Source: Salinicola avicenniae (lineage in GTDB: Bacteria > Pseudomonadota > Gammaproteobacteria > Pseudomonadales > Halomonadaceae). From it: a stretch of DNA of 64,000 bases. Made by a program: the position numbers and the translations under genes. The stretch is from assembly GCF_023736115.1 (NCBI RefSeq), contig NZ_JAKQZC010000003.1:434001-498000 (forward strand), written 5' to 3'. Below, one piece after another: positions 46,731 to 56,973 of the stretch; the stretch's first letter is position 1; every line of letters begins with the position of its first letter. Under the pieces are notes generated by a model. It was given only the letters and a program-made list of their open reading frames with translations, searched no databases and was not told the DNA's origin.

Positions 46731-47036
46731 ATGCACAACCTATACATACCGGTCGTCGCGATTCTGGTGGCATTTGCGGCCATCTTTGGCGGGCAGGCGA
46801 TTTCGGACAGCCAGGTCGACGACGACATCAACGCGCTGATCGTCGAGCAGCTGGGTATCGATCACGCCGTCGAGCTGCAATCGATGCGCGACGTGCAGCA
46901 CGGTTACGGTGTCTGCGGGCGCTATCTCGACCCGGCCGCCGGCGAGGCGACCACCGCGTTCTACTACAGCGAAGTCAACGAACGCGTGGCGCTGGGCGAA
47001 CACGCCTCCGCCTACGAGCGCCACTGCACCCGCTGA
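46731..47036 (+). CDS. Hypothetical small exported protein
   Basis: A 101-residue protein of unknown function. Residues 4-24 are a hydrophobic signal or anchor (VVAILVAFAAIFGGQAIS). The mature part has two Cys (VCGRYLDP and the C-terminal HCTR) that may form a disulphide in the periplasm. Similar small proteins with a CGRY block occur in related bacteria, but I do not recognise a family. Confidence 0.6.
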   Translation: MHNLYIPVVAILVAFAAIFGGQAISDSQVDDDINALIVEQLGIDHAVELQSMRDVQHGYGVCGRYLDPAAGEATTAFYYSEVNERVALGEHASAYERHCTR

Positions 47037-47115
47037 GCAGCGGCGACGCGCGGCTTCGGCTGTCGATCTGTGTTGGCCGTCGATCTGTGCTGGCCGGCCA
47101 TTCGCCAGAGGCGGT

Positions 47116-47394
47116 TCAGGCTTGATGGAAGCGATCGATGCGATCGCGGATCGCTGTCTCCGGCCCGAGCAGGGCCTGGAGATCGCTTTCGGTCAGGCCG
47201 ATATGCGCGTGTCCTCTGGCAATCGAGACGTAGTTCTCGCCTTCCCGAATGGCTTCCTCGACGAGCAGTGACAGCTCCTTGCGATCGTTGAGCGACGCCG
47301 GATCGAAACTCTGGCGAGCTCGCTGGAACTGGTTGGCCTGTTCGCGCCGGCAGCGCTGCAGCAGGCTCTCGGTGATGAAGGGTGTGCTCTTCAC
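47116..47394 (-). CDS. Hypothetical 92-residue helical protein
   Basis: An unrecognised soluble protein, predicted all-helical, rich in Arg, Gln and Glu, with one Cys. The GTG at 47394 (VKSTPFITESLLQ) is preceded by GGGGGAG at eight bases on the minus strand, so this start is preferred over the longer frame. It is convergent with the exported protein gene. Upstream of its end lies a small tandem repeat (47062-47095, GTCGATCTGTGyTGGCC). Confidence 0.6.
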   Translation of the reverse strand: MKSTPFITESLLQRCRREQANQFQRARQSFDPASLNDRKELSLLVEEAIREGENYVSIARGHAHIGLTESDLQALLGPETAIRDRIDRFHQA

Positions 47395-47543
47395 GGCCGG
47401 TACTCCCCCTTTGGCGTTGTTCACTTCGAGACTAGAACTGCTGGGCCACGCGCGACCATTGGCATTTCGATGTAGGCGACGCATGGCATTGGCTCGCTAA
47501 CGGCTAGACTGAAGTCGATACCCGTGACAACGAGAGCCCATCG

Positions 47544-48497
47544 ATGTCCTATCGCCTGACAGTTCGCCATGACGTCGAAAGTGACCTGCAGCGTGTGGCC
47601 GCCGAGCAGATCGGACGCGCCCGCCAGGCACTCGAGCAGGAATCGCCGGTCGACGCGATCCACCGTCTTCGCCAGCGCTGCAAGAAGCTCCGGGCGCTGC
47701 TGCGTCTGGTTCGGCCGACGCTGGGCAAGCGTTATGCCGGTGAGAATCGTCGCTTCCGCAATCTTGCCCGTAGCGTGGCCTCGCAGCGCGACGAGCAAGT
47801 GCTGATCGAGACCTTCGATGCCTTGATGCGGCGTTACGCCGAGCAGATCGACCGGCGCCATTTCTCGGCGATTCGTCGCCAGCTGCAAGCGCGACGGCGT
47901 CACTCCCTCGCGGCGGCCAAAAAGAGCGAAGCCGGGAACGAGGGGGCCGGCGAGGAGGGCGGTGACGGCCAGGCATCCGCGCTATCCGAGACGGCCGCGC
48001 TGGTCGCCGTGCTCGAGCAGGCGCTGTCGGCCGTGCCGAACTGGACGCTGTCCGCCCGGGGTTTCGATGCCGTGGGCGAGGGGCTTGCCGAGAGCTATCG
48101 GCGGGGGCGCCGGGCATGGAAGCGGGCGCGTCGGTCACCGACGACGAGCGAACTTCACGAGTGGCGCAAGCAGATCAAGTATCACCGCTACCACTGTGAG
48201 CTGCTGCGTGATCTCTGGCCGGCCGAGATGAAGACGCGCTCGCGGGAAGCGCATCGGCTATCGGACTGGCTGGGCGAGGACCATGATCTCGCCACGCTGC
48301 GGGCAAGCCTGGATGACGACGTCATGGCGCACCTCGGCATGCGCCAGCGGGCACAGCTGGCGGCGTTGATCGAGCAGCGCCGCCAGGTGCTATCGACACA
48401 GGCCTTTGCGCTGGGGCGGCGTCTCTACGCCGAACCGACCAAGGCGCTGCACCAGCGTTTTGCCCGCTACTGGCAGGGCGCATCCGGTAAATCGTGA
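47544..48497 (+). CDS. CHAD-domain protein
   Basis: A 317-residue protein dominated by a CHAD domain: two repeated helical bundles with conserved His/Arg/Lys (AIHRLRQRCKKLRALLRL, then LHEWRKQIKYHRYHCELL). CHAD domains bind inorganic polyphosphate. No CYTH (triphosphatase) domain is attached. The middle contains a Gly/Glu-rich low-complexity insert (about residues 130-145). Confidence 0.87.
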   Translation: MSYRLTVRHDVESDLQRVAAEQIGRARQALEQESPVDAIHRLRQRCKKLRALLRLVRPTLGKRYAGENRRFRNLARSVASQRDEQVLIETFDALMRRYAEQIDRRHFSAIRRQLQARRRHSLAAAKKSEAGNEGAGEEGGDGQASALSETAALVAVLEQALSAVPNWTLSARGFDAVGEGLAESYRRGRRAWKRARRSPTTSELHEWRKQIKYHRYHCELLRDLWPAEMKTRSREAHRLSDWLGEDHDLATLRASLDDDVMAHLGMRQRAQLAALIEQRRQVLSTQAFALGRRLYAEPTKALHQRFARYWQGASGKS

Positions 48498-48594
48498 CGT
48501 GGTGGCCGGCAGGTATTTGCCGGTTGAAAACCCCGGTAGTTGCGAGATCGCGCATTTGCCGACACCTTCCGGTGTCTGTAGGGTGTCGCGCTTC

Positions 48595-50193
48595 ATGCCT
48601 AACGAAACGATCTCTATGCCTTCCGATAACAACCCCCGCTCCATGGCGGGTGGCCGCTTCGGTGACCCTATCGTCCTGGTCTTGACCATCGGGTTCATCG
48701 TGGCTTTCGTGCTGTCTTCGGCGCTGGCGCCGGATGCCGTGACCGATGTCATCGGCGCCGGTTTCACCTGGTCGGCACAAACCTTTGGCAGCTTCTTCCA
48801 GCTGCTGCTGCTGCTGACGTTCGTCATCGCGATCGGTGTGGCTGTCTCGCCTGCCGGCCGTGCGCGGATCGGCGCGCAGGCGACACCGGACATGAGCACC
48901 TTCAAGTGGGTCTCGATCATTCTCTGCACGCTGCTGGCGGGCGGCGGCGTGTTCTTCGCGGCCGGCGAGCCGGTCTACCACTTCGTGGTCTCGCCGCCGG
49001 CCTTCGATGCCGAAGCGGGCACGGCGGCCGCCGTGCCGGGCGCTCTGGCACAGTCGTTCATGCACTGGGGCTTTCTGGCGTGGGCGGTGCTGGGCACCCT
49101 GCCGGCCATCGTGCTGGCGCATCATCACTATCAGCGCGGCCTGCCACTGCAGCCGCGGACGCTGCTGGCGCCGGTGATCGGCGAGCGCCGGGTGCGCGGC
49201 GCGCTGGGGAGCGTTGTCGATGCCGTCTGCGTGATCGCGCTGGTCGGCGGCACGGTGGGGCCGATCGGCTTCCTGGCGACCCAGATGAGCTTCGGGCTGC
49301 ATGAGCTCTTTGGCTTGCCGCAAGGCTACGGCGTCCAGCTTGCGATCATGGTGCTGCTCGGGGCGATCTACGTTACGTCGGCCGTGACCGGCATCGATCG
49401 CGGCATTCAGATCCTGAGTCGTTTCAACGTCGGTCTGGCGCTGGCGATCGCGGCGGTGATCCTGCTGCTGGGGCCGACCCAGTTCCTGGTCGATGCCTGG
49501 TTCCAGGGCTTCGGCAGTTACCTGTCATCGTTCTTCGACATGGCGACCATGACCGCGCAGACGGCGCCCGGCTGGTGGATGAAGTGGTGGACCGTCTTCT
49601 TCTTCGCCTGGTTCATCGGCTACGCGCCGGTCATGGCGATCTTCGTCGCGCGTATCTCCCGTGGGCGTAGCGTGCGCGAGATGATCGTGGCGGTCGCGAT
49701 TCTGGCGCCGCTGGCGACGACGGTCTGGTTCACGCTGCTGGGCGGTTCCGGTATCTATCATCAGTTGCAGGGCACGATCGATCTGGCCGAGCCGCTGCAG
49801 AACTTTCAGTTCGACGTGGCCACGCTGACGGTCGCCCAGGCGCTGCCGGGCGGCACCGTGATGGCGCTGGCCGTGCTGGTATTGACCACGATCTTCGTGG
49901 CCACCACTGGCGATTCCATGAGCTATGCCGTCTCGGTGGTATGCGCCGGTCACGATGAGCCGAACCCCGCACTACGGGCGTTCTGGGGTATCTCCTTCGC
50001 GCTGATGGCGGCCATCCTGCTCTACATGGGCGCCGGCCAGGTCAGCGTGCTGCAGCAATTCCTGGTCATGCCCGCCATCCCGGTGGCGCTGATTCTGGTC
50101 CCCACGCTCTGGCACGGCCCCAAGTCCGCCTACGCTATGGCACGTGAGCAGGGCCTGCTGATCGACCCGAAAGCGGCAGCCTCGCCGAAGTAA
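48595..50193 (+). CDS. BCCT-family transporter with divergent substrate box
   Basis: A 532-residue, twelve-helix BCCT transporter with the family region GWWMKWWTVFFFAWFIGYAPV..FVARISRGRSVREM. Two substrate motifs differ from betaine carriers: the GxGxG of helix 3 reads LLAGGGV, and the aromatic box (normally FYWAWWISWAPF) reads FFFAWFIGYAPV. The substrate is therefore probably not plain glycine betaine. The ATG at 48595 or one at 48616 may be used. A palindrome GACACC-TTCC-GGTGTC (48561-48576) lies just upstream. Confidence 0.83.
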   Translation: MPNETISMPSDNNPRSMAGGRFGDPIVLVLTIGFIVAFVLSSALAPDAVTDVIGAGFTWSAQTFGSFFQLLLLLTFVIAIGVAVSPAGRARIGAQATPDMSTFKWVSIILCTLLAGGGVFFAAGEPVYHFVVSPPAFDAEAGTAAAVPGALAQSFMHWGFLAWAVLGTLPAIVLAHHHYQRGLPLQPRTLLAPVIGERRVRGALGSVVDAVCVIALVGGTVGPIGFLATQMSFGLHELFGLPQGYGVQLAIMVLLGAIYVTSAVTGIDRGIQILSRFNVGLALAIAAVILLLGPTQFLVDAWFQGFGSYLSSFFDMATMTAQTAPGWWMKWWTVFFFAWFIGYAPVMAIFVARISRGRSVREMIVAVAILAPLATTVWFTLLGGSGIYHQLQGTIDLAEPLQNFQFDVATLTVAQALPGGTVMALAVLVLTTIFVATTGDSMSYAVSVVCAGHDEPNPALRAFWGISFALMAAILLYMGAGQVSVLQQFLVMPAIPVALILVPTLWHGPKSAYAMAREQGLLIDPKAAASPK

Positions 50194-50216
50194 CCGAGCA
50201 CCTGCCGCGAACGCAG

Positions 50217-50250
50217 AACGCCCCGGCGGGTTTCCCCGCCGGGGCGTTCT
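50217..50250. terminator. Terminator between BCCT and hsp20 genes
   Basis: AACGCCCCGGCGGG and CCCGCCGGGGCGTT flank a TTTC loop. The stem lies between convergent genes. A TTCTCG tail follows on the plus strand. Confidence 0.85.
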
Positions 50251-50305
50251 CGTGTTACCGCTTGGGCGTCGCGCCGTTACCGGCGGCGCGACCTGTCTCT
50301 GCCGC

Positions 50306-50812
50306 TTAGACGGCGGTCGTCTCGGCCCGGGCCGTCTGATGCTGGGAGACCGGGCTGTCGTCCGACCGGGTTTCCGTCAGGCGCGGCTGGCTGCCGTTGA
50401 TCGGGATCTGACGCGGACGCTGCTCTTCAGGCACCACCCGCAGCAGGTCGACGATCAGCAGGCCGTTTTCGAGCCGAGCGCCCTGGACTTCGATGTTCTC
50501 GTCGAGGCGGAACGACAGCTTGAAGGCGCGCTGGGCGATCCCCTGGTGCAGGTATTGCACCTGCGCGTTGTCGTGACGCTCACCCTTGCCGGCGCTGATG
50601 GTCAGCACGCGTTTCTCGACGTTGACGTCCAGCTCATCCTCGCCGAAACCGGCGGCCGCGACCGCAATGCGGTAATCGTTCTCGCCATATTTCTCGACGT
50701 TGTAGGGCGGATAGCTGGGCACGTCGTTCTGCAGGGCGGACTCGAACAGGTCGTTGAGCCGATCGAAGCCCACGGAGCGGCGGAACAGCGGTGACAGTGA
50801 CATGGTGTTCAT
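50306..50812 (-). CDS. Small heat-shock protein (Hsp20/IbpA type)
   Basis: A 168-residue alpha-crystallin protein: N-terminal FRRSVGFDRLNDLFESAL as in IbpA, then the crystallin domain (YNVEKYGENDYRIAVAAAGF to GLLIVDL), and a long Pro/Ser/Gln C-terminal tail. An IxI/V-type motif is IPI in the tail. It holds unfolding proteins for refolding. AGGAGG lies seven bases before the ATG and is buried in a hairpin; a sigma-32 promoter lies 160-190 bp upstream. Confidence 0.93.
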   Translation of the reverse strand: MNTMSLSPLFRRSVGFDRLNDLFESALQNDVPSYPPYNVEKYGENDYRIAVAAAGFGEDELDVNVEKRVLTISAGKGERHDNAQVQYLHQGIAQRAFKLSFRLDENIEVQGARLENGLLIVDLLRVVPEEQRPRQIPINGSQPRLTETRSDDSPVSQHQTARAETTAV

Positions 50813-50816
50813 GGTG

Positions 50817-50840
50817 AACCTCCTGATTCTCAGCAAAGTT
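50817..50840 (-). promoter_or_regulatory. ROSE-like RNA thermometer in the hsp20 leader
   Basis: In the mRNA, AACUUUGCUGA pairs with UCAGGAGGUU across a GAA loop. The pairing covers the whole Shine-Dalgarno sequence, has two weak G-U pairs and a single bulged G in UUUGCU, which is the signature of ROSE elements found before hsp20 genes. Heat would melt it and start translation. Confidence 0.75.
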
Positions 50841-50971
50841 ACCTTGGTGACGCCCGGACCCGTTCCGGGCCATCGCTACGGACCCGCTTGGCGGCGTCCG
50901 CGGTCTGTCGGCTAACGTTTCCGGAGGCGGTGTTGCTAGCCTCTCCGGATCGTGTTGCTCGACATTATGTT

Positions 50972-50999
50972 AAATAGGGTCGTCAAATCGCTTTTCAAG
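50972..50999 (-). promoter_or_regulatory. Sigma-32 promoter of hsp20
   Basis: On the minus strand CTTGAAA (50999-50993) and CCCTATTT (50979-50972) are separated by 13 bp, close to the RpoH consensus CTTGAAA-N13/14-CCCCATNT. The leader would be about 150 nt. The rest of the gap to 51215 holds no gene. Confidence 0.75.
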
Positions 51000-51215
51000 G
51001 GCTGAATCGTTTTTCAGAGGCCCAAGGCCTGTTCAAAGGTCGACGGCGATTCGATGGCCGAGCGGCCGTGACGCTTTTGCCCCCAGCGGCCACGGCTATC
51101 GCCGGGGCCTCGAAAAGCCATATGGTGTCGTCGAGACGAGATTCAAGCGTTCGAGGAATCGGGAGGAAACGCCTGCCTACGGCCAGGGCCGCCGGGCAGG
51201 CGTCGAAGCCGGGGC

Positions 51216-52430
51216 TCAGCCGAACAGCTGTCCGGCGATGCGCAGGCCGGCCACCCAGGTGGCGATGGCGGAACCGAGACTGGAAAAGAGGAAGACCAGC
51301 AGGGTTCGTGCGACGCGGTTTCGCCACCAGCCGCGCCAGTGGCTGACATCGCGGCGCAGGCGCGAGAAATCGCCGACGGTGGGGCGGCGGCAATAGAGCT
51401 CGGTACCGGCGGTGACGAAACCGACGCCGATGGTGGGGTTGAGCGAGGTGAGTGGAGCCCCGACGAAGGCCGCGGCTATCGTCAGCGGGTGGGCCAAGGC
51501 CACGAGCGCCCCCAGCGCCGAGAAGCTGCCGTTGATCAGCACCCACTCGCCGACCAGCGACCAGCCGAGCGAGGTGTCGCGGCTGAAGCCGATGGCGAAG
51601 CCGGTCAGCACCAGTGCCACGATGATCCAGGGCAGCGCTTTCCACCAGCGTGCGCGGGGAGCGGTCGTTTCCAGCGTCGCGCGCTCCGCGTTCACCGCCT
51701 CGCGCGCGGGGGGGGCGTCGTTCAATCCTTCCAGATGCGACGCCATGCCCTTGAGGTGGCCGGCACCGATCACCACCAGCACGCGGCGGGCCTCGCCGTC
51801 CGGTAGCTCCTCGACCAGCCGGAGCGCCATGAAACGGTCGCGTTCGGCGATCAGCGGCTCGTAGAGCGTCTGCGACTGTTCGGCGAACTCGGCGAAGGTC
51901 GACTCGAGGACGTCACCCTCCTTGAGCTTCTCGATCTCCTCGCGGGAGACCTTCTGGCGCGACAGCACGCTACCGAGCAGGCCCGAGATCAGGTTGAAGC
52001 GCTTGTACCAGGGCACGTTCTGGTAGACGCGCTTGAGGGTGACGCCGATCTCGCGGTCGATCAGATAGAGCGGCAGCTCGGCACGTTTCGCTTCCTTGAC
52101 CGCGGCACGCATCTCCGCGCCGGGTTCGATGCCGGACTGTTCGGCCACGCGCTGCTGGAAGGCGCCGAGCGCCAGGCTGGCGGCCACCATGCCGGCCTTG
52201 CCCTGCTTGAGCACCTGGAACAGATCGAGCTTGGCCATGGCATCCGGCTGGGTAAGGCTCTGGTAGCGCGAGGCGCAGAGTTCGATCGCGACAGCGTCGA
52301 ACTCGCCGGAGCGGATCAGGTCGCGGACCTCGTCGGCGCTGGCCTGCGATACGTGAGCGGTACCGAGCAGGGTCAGGCGGTGATCGGCCAGATCGACGTG
52401 CTGGCGCGGTCCGGCGGCGGAGTCAGACAT
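51216..52430 (-). CDS. TraB/PrgY-family membrane protein
   Basis: A 404-residue protein. Residues 15-230 form a TraB domain with the GTAHVS motif (residues 23-28), VAIELCASRYQSL, and VVIGAGHLKGM near residue 235. Five or so membrane helices fill the C-terminal third. The fold is related to GumN/TIKI-type metalloproteases; the substrate is unknown. The ATG at 52430 gives the family N terminus; upstream frame is not conserved. It lies downstream of sstT on the same strand after a 130-bp gap. Confidence 0.85.
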   Translation of the reverse strand: MSDSAAGPRQHVDLADHRLTLLGTAHVSQASADEVRDLIRSGEFDAVAIELCASRYQSLTQPDAMAKLDLFQVLKQGKAGMVAASLALGAFQQRVAEQSGIEPGAEMRAAVKEAKRAELPLYLIDREIGVTLKRVYQNVPWYKRFNLISGLLGSVLSRQKVSREEIEKLKEGDVLESTFAEFAEQSQTLYEPLIAERDRFMALRLVEELPDGEARRVLVVIGAGHLKGMASHLEGLNDAPPAREAVNAERATLETTAPRARWWKALPWIIVALVLTGFAIGFSRDTSLGWSLVGEWVLINGSFSALGALVALAHPLTIAAAFVGAPLTSLNPTIGVGFVTAGTELYCRRPTVGDFSRLRRDVSHWRGWWRNRVARTLLVFLFSSLGSAIATWVAGLRIAGQLFG

Positions 52431-52560
52431 CAATGCGGGTTTCCAGACAAGAGAGTGATCGCTCCATATTGCACGTCCCGCCGCCAATTCCAAGTCGATA
52501 CCGGGATCATTGGGCGGCGGCGTGACGCCGGTGGCACGGTTCGGCAGCACGCGGCGAGGC

Positions 52561-53817
52561 TCACTCGCCCTGTGACAGCTTCTCGCGCGCCTTCGGCGAG
52601 CGGCAGGCGGCCGCGGTGAACAGGACATCGGTGGAGGAGTTGAGCGCCGTCTCGGTCGCATCCTGCAGCACGCTGATGACGAAGCCGATGGCGACCACCT
52701 GCATCGCCACATCGGCGGAGATGCCGAACAGGCTGGCCGCCATCGGGATCAGCAGCAGCGAGCCGCCGGCGACGCCGGAGACACCGCAGGCTGCCAGCGC
52801 CGAGACGATGCACAGCAGCAGGGCGGTGGCGAAATCTACATCGATACCGAGTGTATGGGCGGCGGCCAGTGTCAGCGTGGTGATGGTGATCGCCGCCCCG
52901 GACATGTTGATCGTCGCGCCCAGCGGGATCGACACCGAATAGGTATCGGCGTGCAGGTCGAGCCGCTCGCACAGCGCCATGTTGACCGGAATGTTGGCGG
53001 CACTGCTGCGGGTAAAGAACGCGGTGATGGCGCTGCCGCGCAGACAGGCGAAGACCAGCGGGTAGGGGTTGCGTCGCGTGTAGAGGAAGACGATCAGCGG
53101 GTTGGTGACCAGCGCCACGAAGACCATGCAGCCGAGCAGCACGAGCAGTACCCGGGCATAGTCGGCCAGGGCCGCCAGTCCCTCCGAGGCAAGGGTGCTG
53201 GCGACCAGGCCGAAGATACCCAGCGGGGCGAGACGGATCACCCAGCGCACCAGATGCGAGACGGCGTCGGCACCGTCGCCGAGTGCCCGGCGCGTCGTGT
53301 CGCTGGCCTGCCGCAGCACCAGCCCGAGGCCGACCGCCCAGGTCAGGATGCCGATGAAGTTGGCCTCGAGCAGGGCATGAACCGGATTATCGACCGCGCT
53401 CAGCACCAGGTGGCGCAGGATCTCGGCGATATTGCCCGGAGGCGTGCCATCAGCCGGCGGCGCATCGATCGTCAGGTTCGTCGGGAAGGCGAAGCTTGCC
53501 GTCACCGCCACCAGGGCGGCGACCAGCGTGCCGATCAGGTAGAGCGCCAGGACGCCGCGGATCTGCGTCGGCTGGCCGCGTTGGTGGCCGGCGATCGCGG
53601 CCATCACCAGCAGAAAGACGAGAATCGGTGCCAGCGCCTTGAGCGCGCCGATGAACAGATCGCCCAGAATGGCGACAGAGGCGGCAAGGTCGGGCATATA
53701 GCGCGCCAGCAGGATGCCGGCGACGATGCCGAGCAGAATCTGCGGAATCAGGCCGATGCGCGGCAGCGAAGCGGCGCGGGAGCGGGTGTCGGAGCTGGTG
53801 TCGGAGCGGGCGGACAT
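52561..53817 (-). CDS. sstT: Serine/threonine:sodium symporter
   Basis: A 418-residue DAACS-family transporter matching SstT. Two hairpin signatures are visible: [15 protein letters not shown] (Ser-rich hairpin) and [22 protein letters not shown], and [16 protein letters not shown]. It imports L-serine and L-threonine with sodium. The N terminus is an unusual Ser/Arg-rich 17-residue extension. Confidence 0.93.
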   Translation of the reverse strand: MSARSDTSSDTRSRAASLPRIGLIPQILLGIVAGILLARYMPDLAASVAILGDLFIGALKALAPILVFLLVMAAIAGHQRGQPTQIRGVLALYLIGTLVAALVAVTASFAFPTNLTIDAPPADGTPPGNIAEILRHLVLSAVDNPVHALLEANFIGILTWAVGLGLVLRQASDTTRRALGDGADAVSHLVRWVIRLAPLGIFGLVASTLASEGLAALADYARVLLVLLGCMVFVALVTNPLIVFLYTRRNPYPLVFACLRGSAITAFFTRSSAANIPVNMALCERLDLHADTYSVSIPLGATINMSGAAITITTLTLAAAHTLGIDVDFATALLLCIVSALAACGVSGVAGGSLLLIPMAASLFGISADVAMQVVAIGFVISVLQDATETALNSSTDVLFTAAACRSPKAREKLSQGE

Positions 53818-54095
53818 GGCTCTCTCTCGATGGAATGACGGTGCACCGGCGGGTCGAGAACGCGCGAGCTGCCGGGGTGAGCGACGGGCGGCGGGACGGG
53901 ACCGCCCGTGAGGCGGCGCATTCTATCATCGATCAGGCGGCGGAACTTTCGGAAAACCCTGGAGTGTCATTGATCCTCGGGACAAACGACCATCGAGTCG
54001 GCAAACAGCGGGACTAAACGTGCGATCGATGGCTGGCGCGTCAGGCAGAACTCGCTGCCGCCGCCGCGGGCTTTGGCGAGAGCACCAGGCGGACG

Positions 54096-55544
54096 TCAGC
54101 GTCGCCAGAACGCCGGCGTGAACAGGACCAGAATGGTGAAGATCTCGAGTCGGCCGAGCATCATCGCCAGCACCAGCACCCACTTGGCGATATCCGGGAT
54201 ATCGCCGTAGTCGGTCGAGACAGCGCCCAGCCCCGGCCCCAGGTTGTTGAGCGCGGAGCCGACCGCAGACCAGGCCGTGACCTGATCGAGCCCGGTCGCC
54301 AGCAGCACCAGCAACATGATCACGAACAGCATCAGATAGACCGAGAAGAAGCCCCAGACGGCTTCGGCGACGCCTTCGGAGATGCGCATCTTGCCGACCT
54401 TCACCGCGAAGACCGCGTTGGGGTGGATCAGGCGATGAATCTCGCGAATCCCCTGCTTGAGGATCAGCAGGATGCGGATCACCTTCATGCCGCCGCCTGC
54501 CGAGCCGGAACAGGCGCCGACGAAGGCCGCCATGAACAGCATGATCGGCAGCACGCCCGGCCAAAGGGTGAAGTCGGCCACGCTGAAACCGGAAGTGGTC
54601 GCGACCGAGACCGCCTCGAACAGTCCGTGGCGGATGCCGGTGGCATCGTGATAGGTGCCGGTGGCGAACAGCGTGATCACGGTGATGGCGATCAGCAGTG
54701 CCAGAAAGGTCACGAAGAAGCGAAACTCCGGGTCGCGGACATACTGCAGCAGGCGCTTCTCGCGCCAGACCGCGAAGTGCAGGCCGAAGCTGATCGACGA
54801 AACGACCATGAAAAAGACGCAGATCAGCTCGATGGTGGCGCTGTCGAAGTGCGAGATGCTGGCGTCGTAGGTGGAGAAGCCGCCGACGGCGACGGTGGCG
54901 AAGCTGTGGCCGAGCGCGTCGAACCAGTTCATGCCGGCCGCCCAGTAGGCGAGCGCGCAAACAACGGTAAGAATCACATAGATGTACCACAGTGCCTTGG
55001 CCGTCTCGGTGATGCGCGGCGTCAGCTTGGAGTCCTTCAAGGGACCGGGGATCTCGGTGCGATAGAGCTGCATGCCGCCGATGCCCAGCGTCGGCAGAAT
55101 CGCCACGGCGAGCACGACGATCCCCATGCCGCCGAGCCACTGCAGCTGCTGTCGATAGAAGCGGATCGAGGCCGGCAGATGGTCGATGCCGCTGAGCACC
55201 GTGGCACCGGTCGTGGTCAGCCCGGAAAAGGATTCGAAGGCCGCGTCGGTGAACGACATCGACGGCGAGTCCGAGACCATGAAGGGAATCGTCCCGAACA
55301 GCCCCAGTACGCCCCAGAACAGAACCGTGATGATGAAGCCATCGCGGGTTCGCAGCTCGCGACGGGCGCGGCGGTTGGGCCAGTAGAGCAGGGCGCCGGT
55401 GACCACGGAGATCGCCAGGCCGGCGCCGAAGGCGTGCCAGTTGCCGTCGTGGAAGATCCGGGCAATGACCATGGGGGGCACCATGGTCAGGCTGAACAGC
55501 ATCAGCAGAAGCCCGACGATGCGCAGAATCACCAGTAGATTCAC
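54096..55544 (-). CDS. trkH: Potassium uptake protein TrkH
   Basis: A 482-residue potassium-translocating subunit. Four selectivity-filter-like loops typical of TrkH are present (for example LTTTGATVLSGID and SVATTSGFSVADF). It forms the channel with TrkA bound on the cytoplasmic side. It follows trkA after a 55-bp gap, an operon. High potassium uptake is consistent with a salt-tolerant host. Confidence 0.95.
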   Translation of the reverse strand: MNLLVILRIVGLLLMLFSLTMVPPMVIARIFHDGNWHAFGAGLAISVVTGALLYWPNRRARRELRTRDGFIITVLFWGVLGLFGTIPFMVSDSPSMSFTDAAFESFSGLTTTGATVLSGIDHLPASIRFYRQQLQWLGGMGIVVLAVAILPTLGIGGMQLYRTEIPGPLKDSKLTPRITETAKALWYIYVILTVVCALAYWAAGMNWFDALGHSFATVAVGGFSTYDASISHFDSATIELICVFFMVVSSISFGLHFAVWREKRLLQYVRDPEFRFFVTFLALLIAITVITLFATGTYHDATGIRHGLFEAVSVATTSGFSVADFTLWPGVLPIMLFMAAFVGACSGSAGGGMKVIRILLILKQGIREIHRLIHPNAVFAVKVGKMRISEGVAEAVWGFFSVYLMLFVIMLLVLLATGLDQVTAWSAVGSALNNLGPGLGAVSTDYGDIPDIAKWVLVLAMMLGRLEIFTILVLFTPAFWRR

Positions 55545-55599
55545 GTGGCGAGGCTCCCTGACGGCCGGAACGGGGTGACGGTGTCTGGCGAATGGGGCA

Positions 55600-56973
55600 T
55601 CAGAAGAAGGTCAGGCCGACCTGGAACAGACGCTCGACGTCGCGAATCCGGCGTTTGTCGATCACGAACAGGATCAGGTGGTCGCCGCTCTCGATCATCA
55701 CGTCGTCGTGCGCGATCAGAACCTCTCGCCCGCGAACGATGGCGCCGATGCTGGTGCCGCTGGGCAGGTCGACTTCGCTGATGGTACGGCCGACCACGCG
55801 GGAGGAGCGCCGGTCGCCATGGGCGATCGCCTCGATCGCCTCGGCAGCGCCGCGTCGCAGCGAGTGGACGTTGACGATATCGCCGCGGCGCACGTGGGTC
55901 AGCAGGCTGCCGATGGTTGCCTGCTGCGGCGAGATGGCAATGTCGATCTCGCCGCCCTGGACCAGGTCGACATAGGCGGCATTGTTGATCAGCGTCAGCA
56001 CTTTCTTGGCGCCCAGGCGCTTGGCCAGCATCGACGACATGATGTTGACCTCGTCGTCGTTGGTCAGCGCACAGTAGATGTCGCAGTCCTCGATGTTCTC
56101 CTCGAGCATCAGCCGCTTGCTGGTGGCGCTACCATGCAGCACGACGGTGCGGTCCAGCTTTTCGGAGAGCGTGCCGCAGCGGTGCAGGTCATGTTCGATG
56201 ATCTTGACCTGATGCTTGTGCTCGAGCGTCTCGGCCAGGCGTTCGCCGATGTTGCCGCCGCCGGCGATCAGGACGCGGCGAAAATCGCGGTCGACCTTGC
56301 GCAGCTCGCCCATCACCGTGCGGATATCCTTGCGCGCGGCGATGAAGAATACCTCGTCGTCGGCCTCGATGATGGTATCGCCCTTGGGGATCATCGGCCG
56401 GTCGCGGCGGTAGATGGCGGCGACACGAGTATCGATATCCGGCATGTGGCGGCGCAGGAAGCCGAGCTCCTGCCCGACCAGCGGGCCACCGTAGTACGCC
56501 TTGACGGCGACCAGCTGGGCCAGGCCGCCCGCGAAGTCCAGCACCTGCAGGGCGCCGGGGTACTCGATCAGGCGCCGGATATGGTCGGTCACCACCTGTT
56601 CCGGGCTGATCAGCACGTCGACGGGGATGGCGTCGTTGGAGAACAGGCTCTTGCGGGTCAGGTAGGCGGTCGAACGCACGCGACCGATTTTCGTCGGGGT
56701 GCGGAACAGGGTGTGCGAGACCTGACAGGCGACCATGTTGATCTCGTCGGAGCTGGTCACCGCGATCAACATGTCGGCATCTTCCCCACCGGCCTGACGC
56801 AGGATGTTGGGATAGGACGCGGTGCCGATCACCGTGCGGATATCGAGACGGTTCTGCAGCTCTCGCAGCCGCTCTTCGTCGATGTCGACAACGGTGATGT
56901 CGTTCTCTTCGTGGGCCAAGTGCTCGGCCAGTGTGCCGCCGACCTGGCCGGCGCCCAGAATGATGATTTTCAT
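55600..56973 (-). CDS. trkA: Trk potassium uptake regulator TrkA
   Basis: A 457-residue protein of two tandem RCK units, each with a Rossmann nucleotide site: [13 protein letters not shown] at residue 7 and [13 protein letters not shown] near residue 240, followed by small TrkA-C domains. It gates TrkH in response to NAD(H) and ATP. In E. coli it follows rsmB; here dodecin and nicotinamidase genes separate the two. Confidence 0.97.
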   Translation of the reverse strand: MKIIILGAGQVGGTLAEHLAHEENDITVVDIDEERLRELQNRLDIRTVIGTASYPNILRQAGGEDADMLIAVTSSDEINMVACQVSHTLFRTPTKIGRVRSTAYLTRKSLFSNDAIPVDVLISPEQVVTDHIRRLIEYPGALQVLDFAGGLAQLVAVKAYYGGPLVGQELGFLRRHMPDIDTRVAAIYRRDRPMIPKGDTIIEADDEVFFIAARKDIRTVMGELRKVDRDFRRVLIAGGGNIGERLAETLEHKHQVKIIEHDLHRCGTLSEKLDRTVVLHGSATSKRLMLEENIEDCDIYCALTNDDEVNIMSSMLAKRLGAKKVLTLINNAAYVDLVQGGEIDIAISPQQATIGSLLTHVRRGDIVNVHSLRRGAAEAIEAIAHGDRRSSRVVGRTISEVDLPSGTSIGAIVRGREVLIAHDDVMIESGDHLILFVIDKRRIRDVERLFQVGLTFF

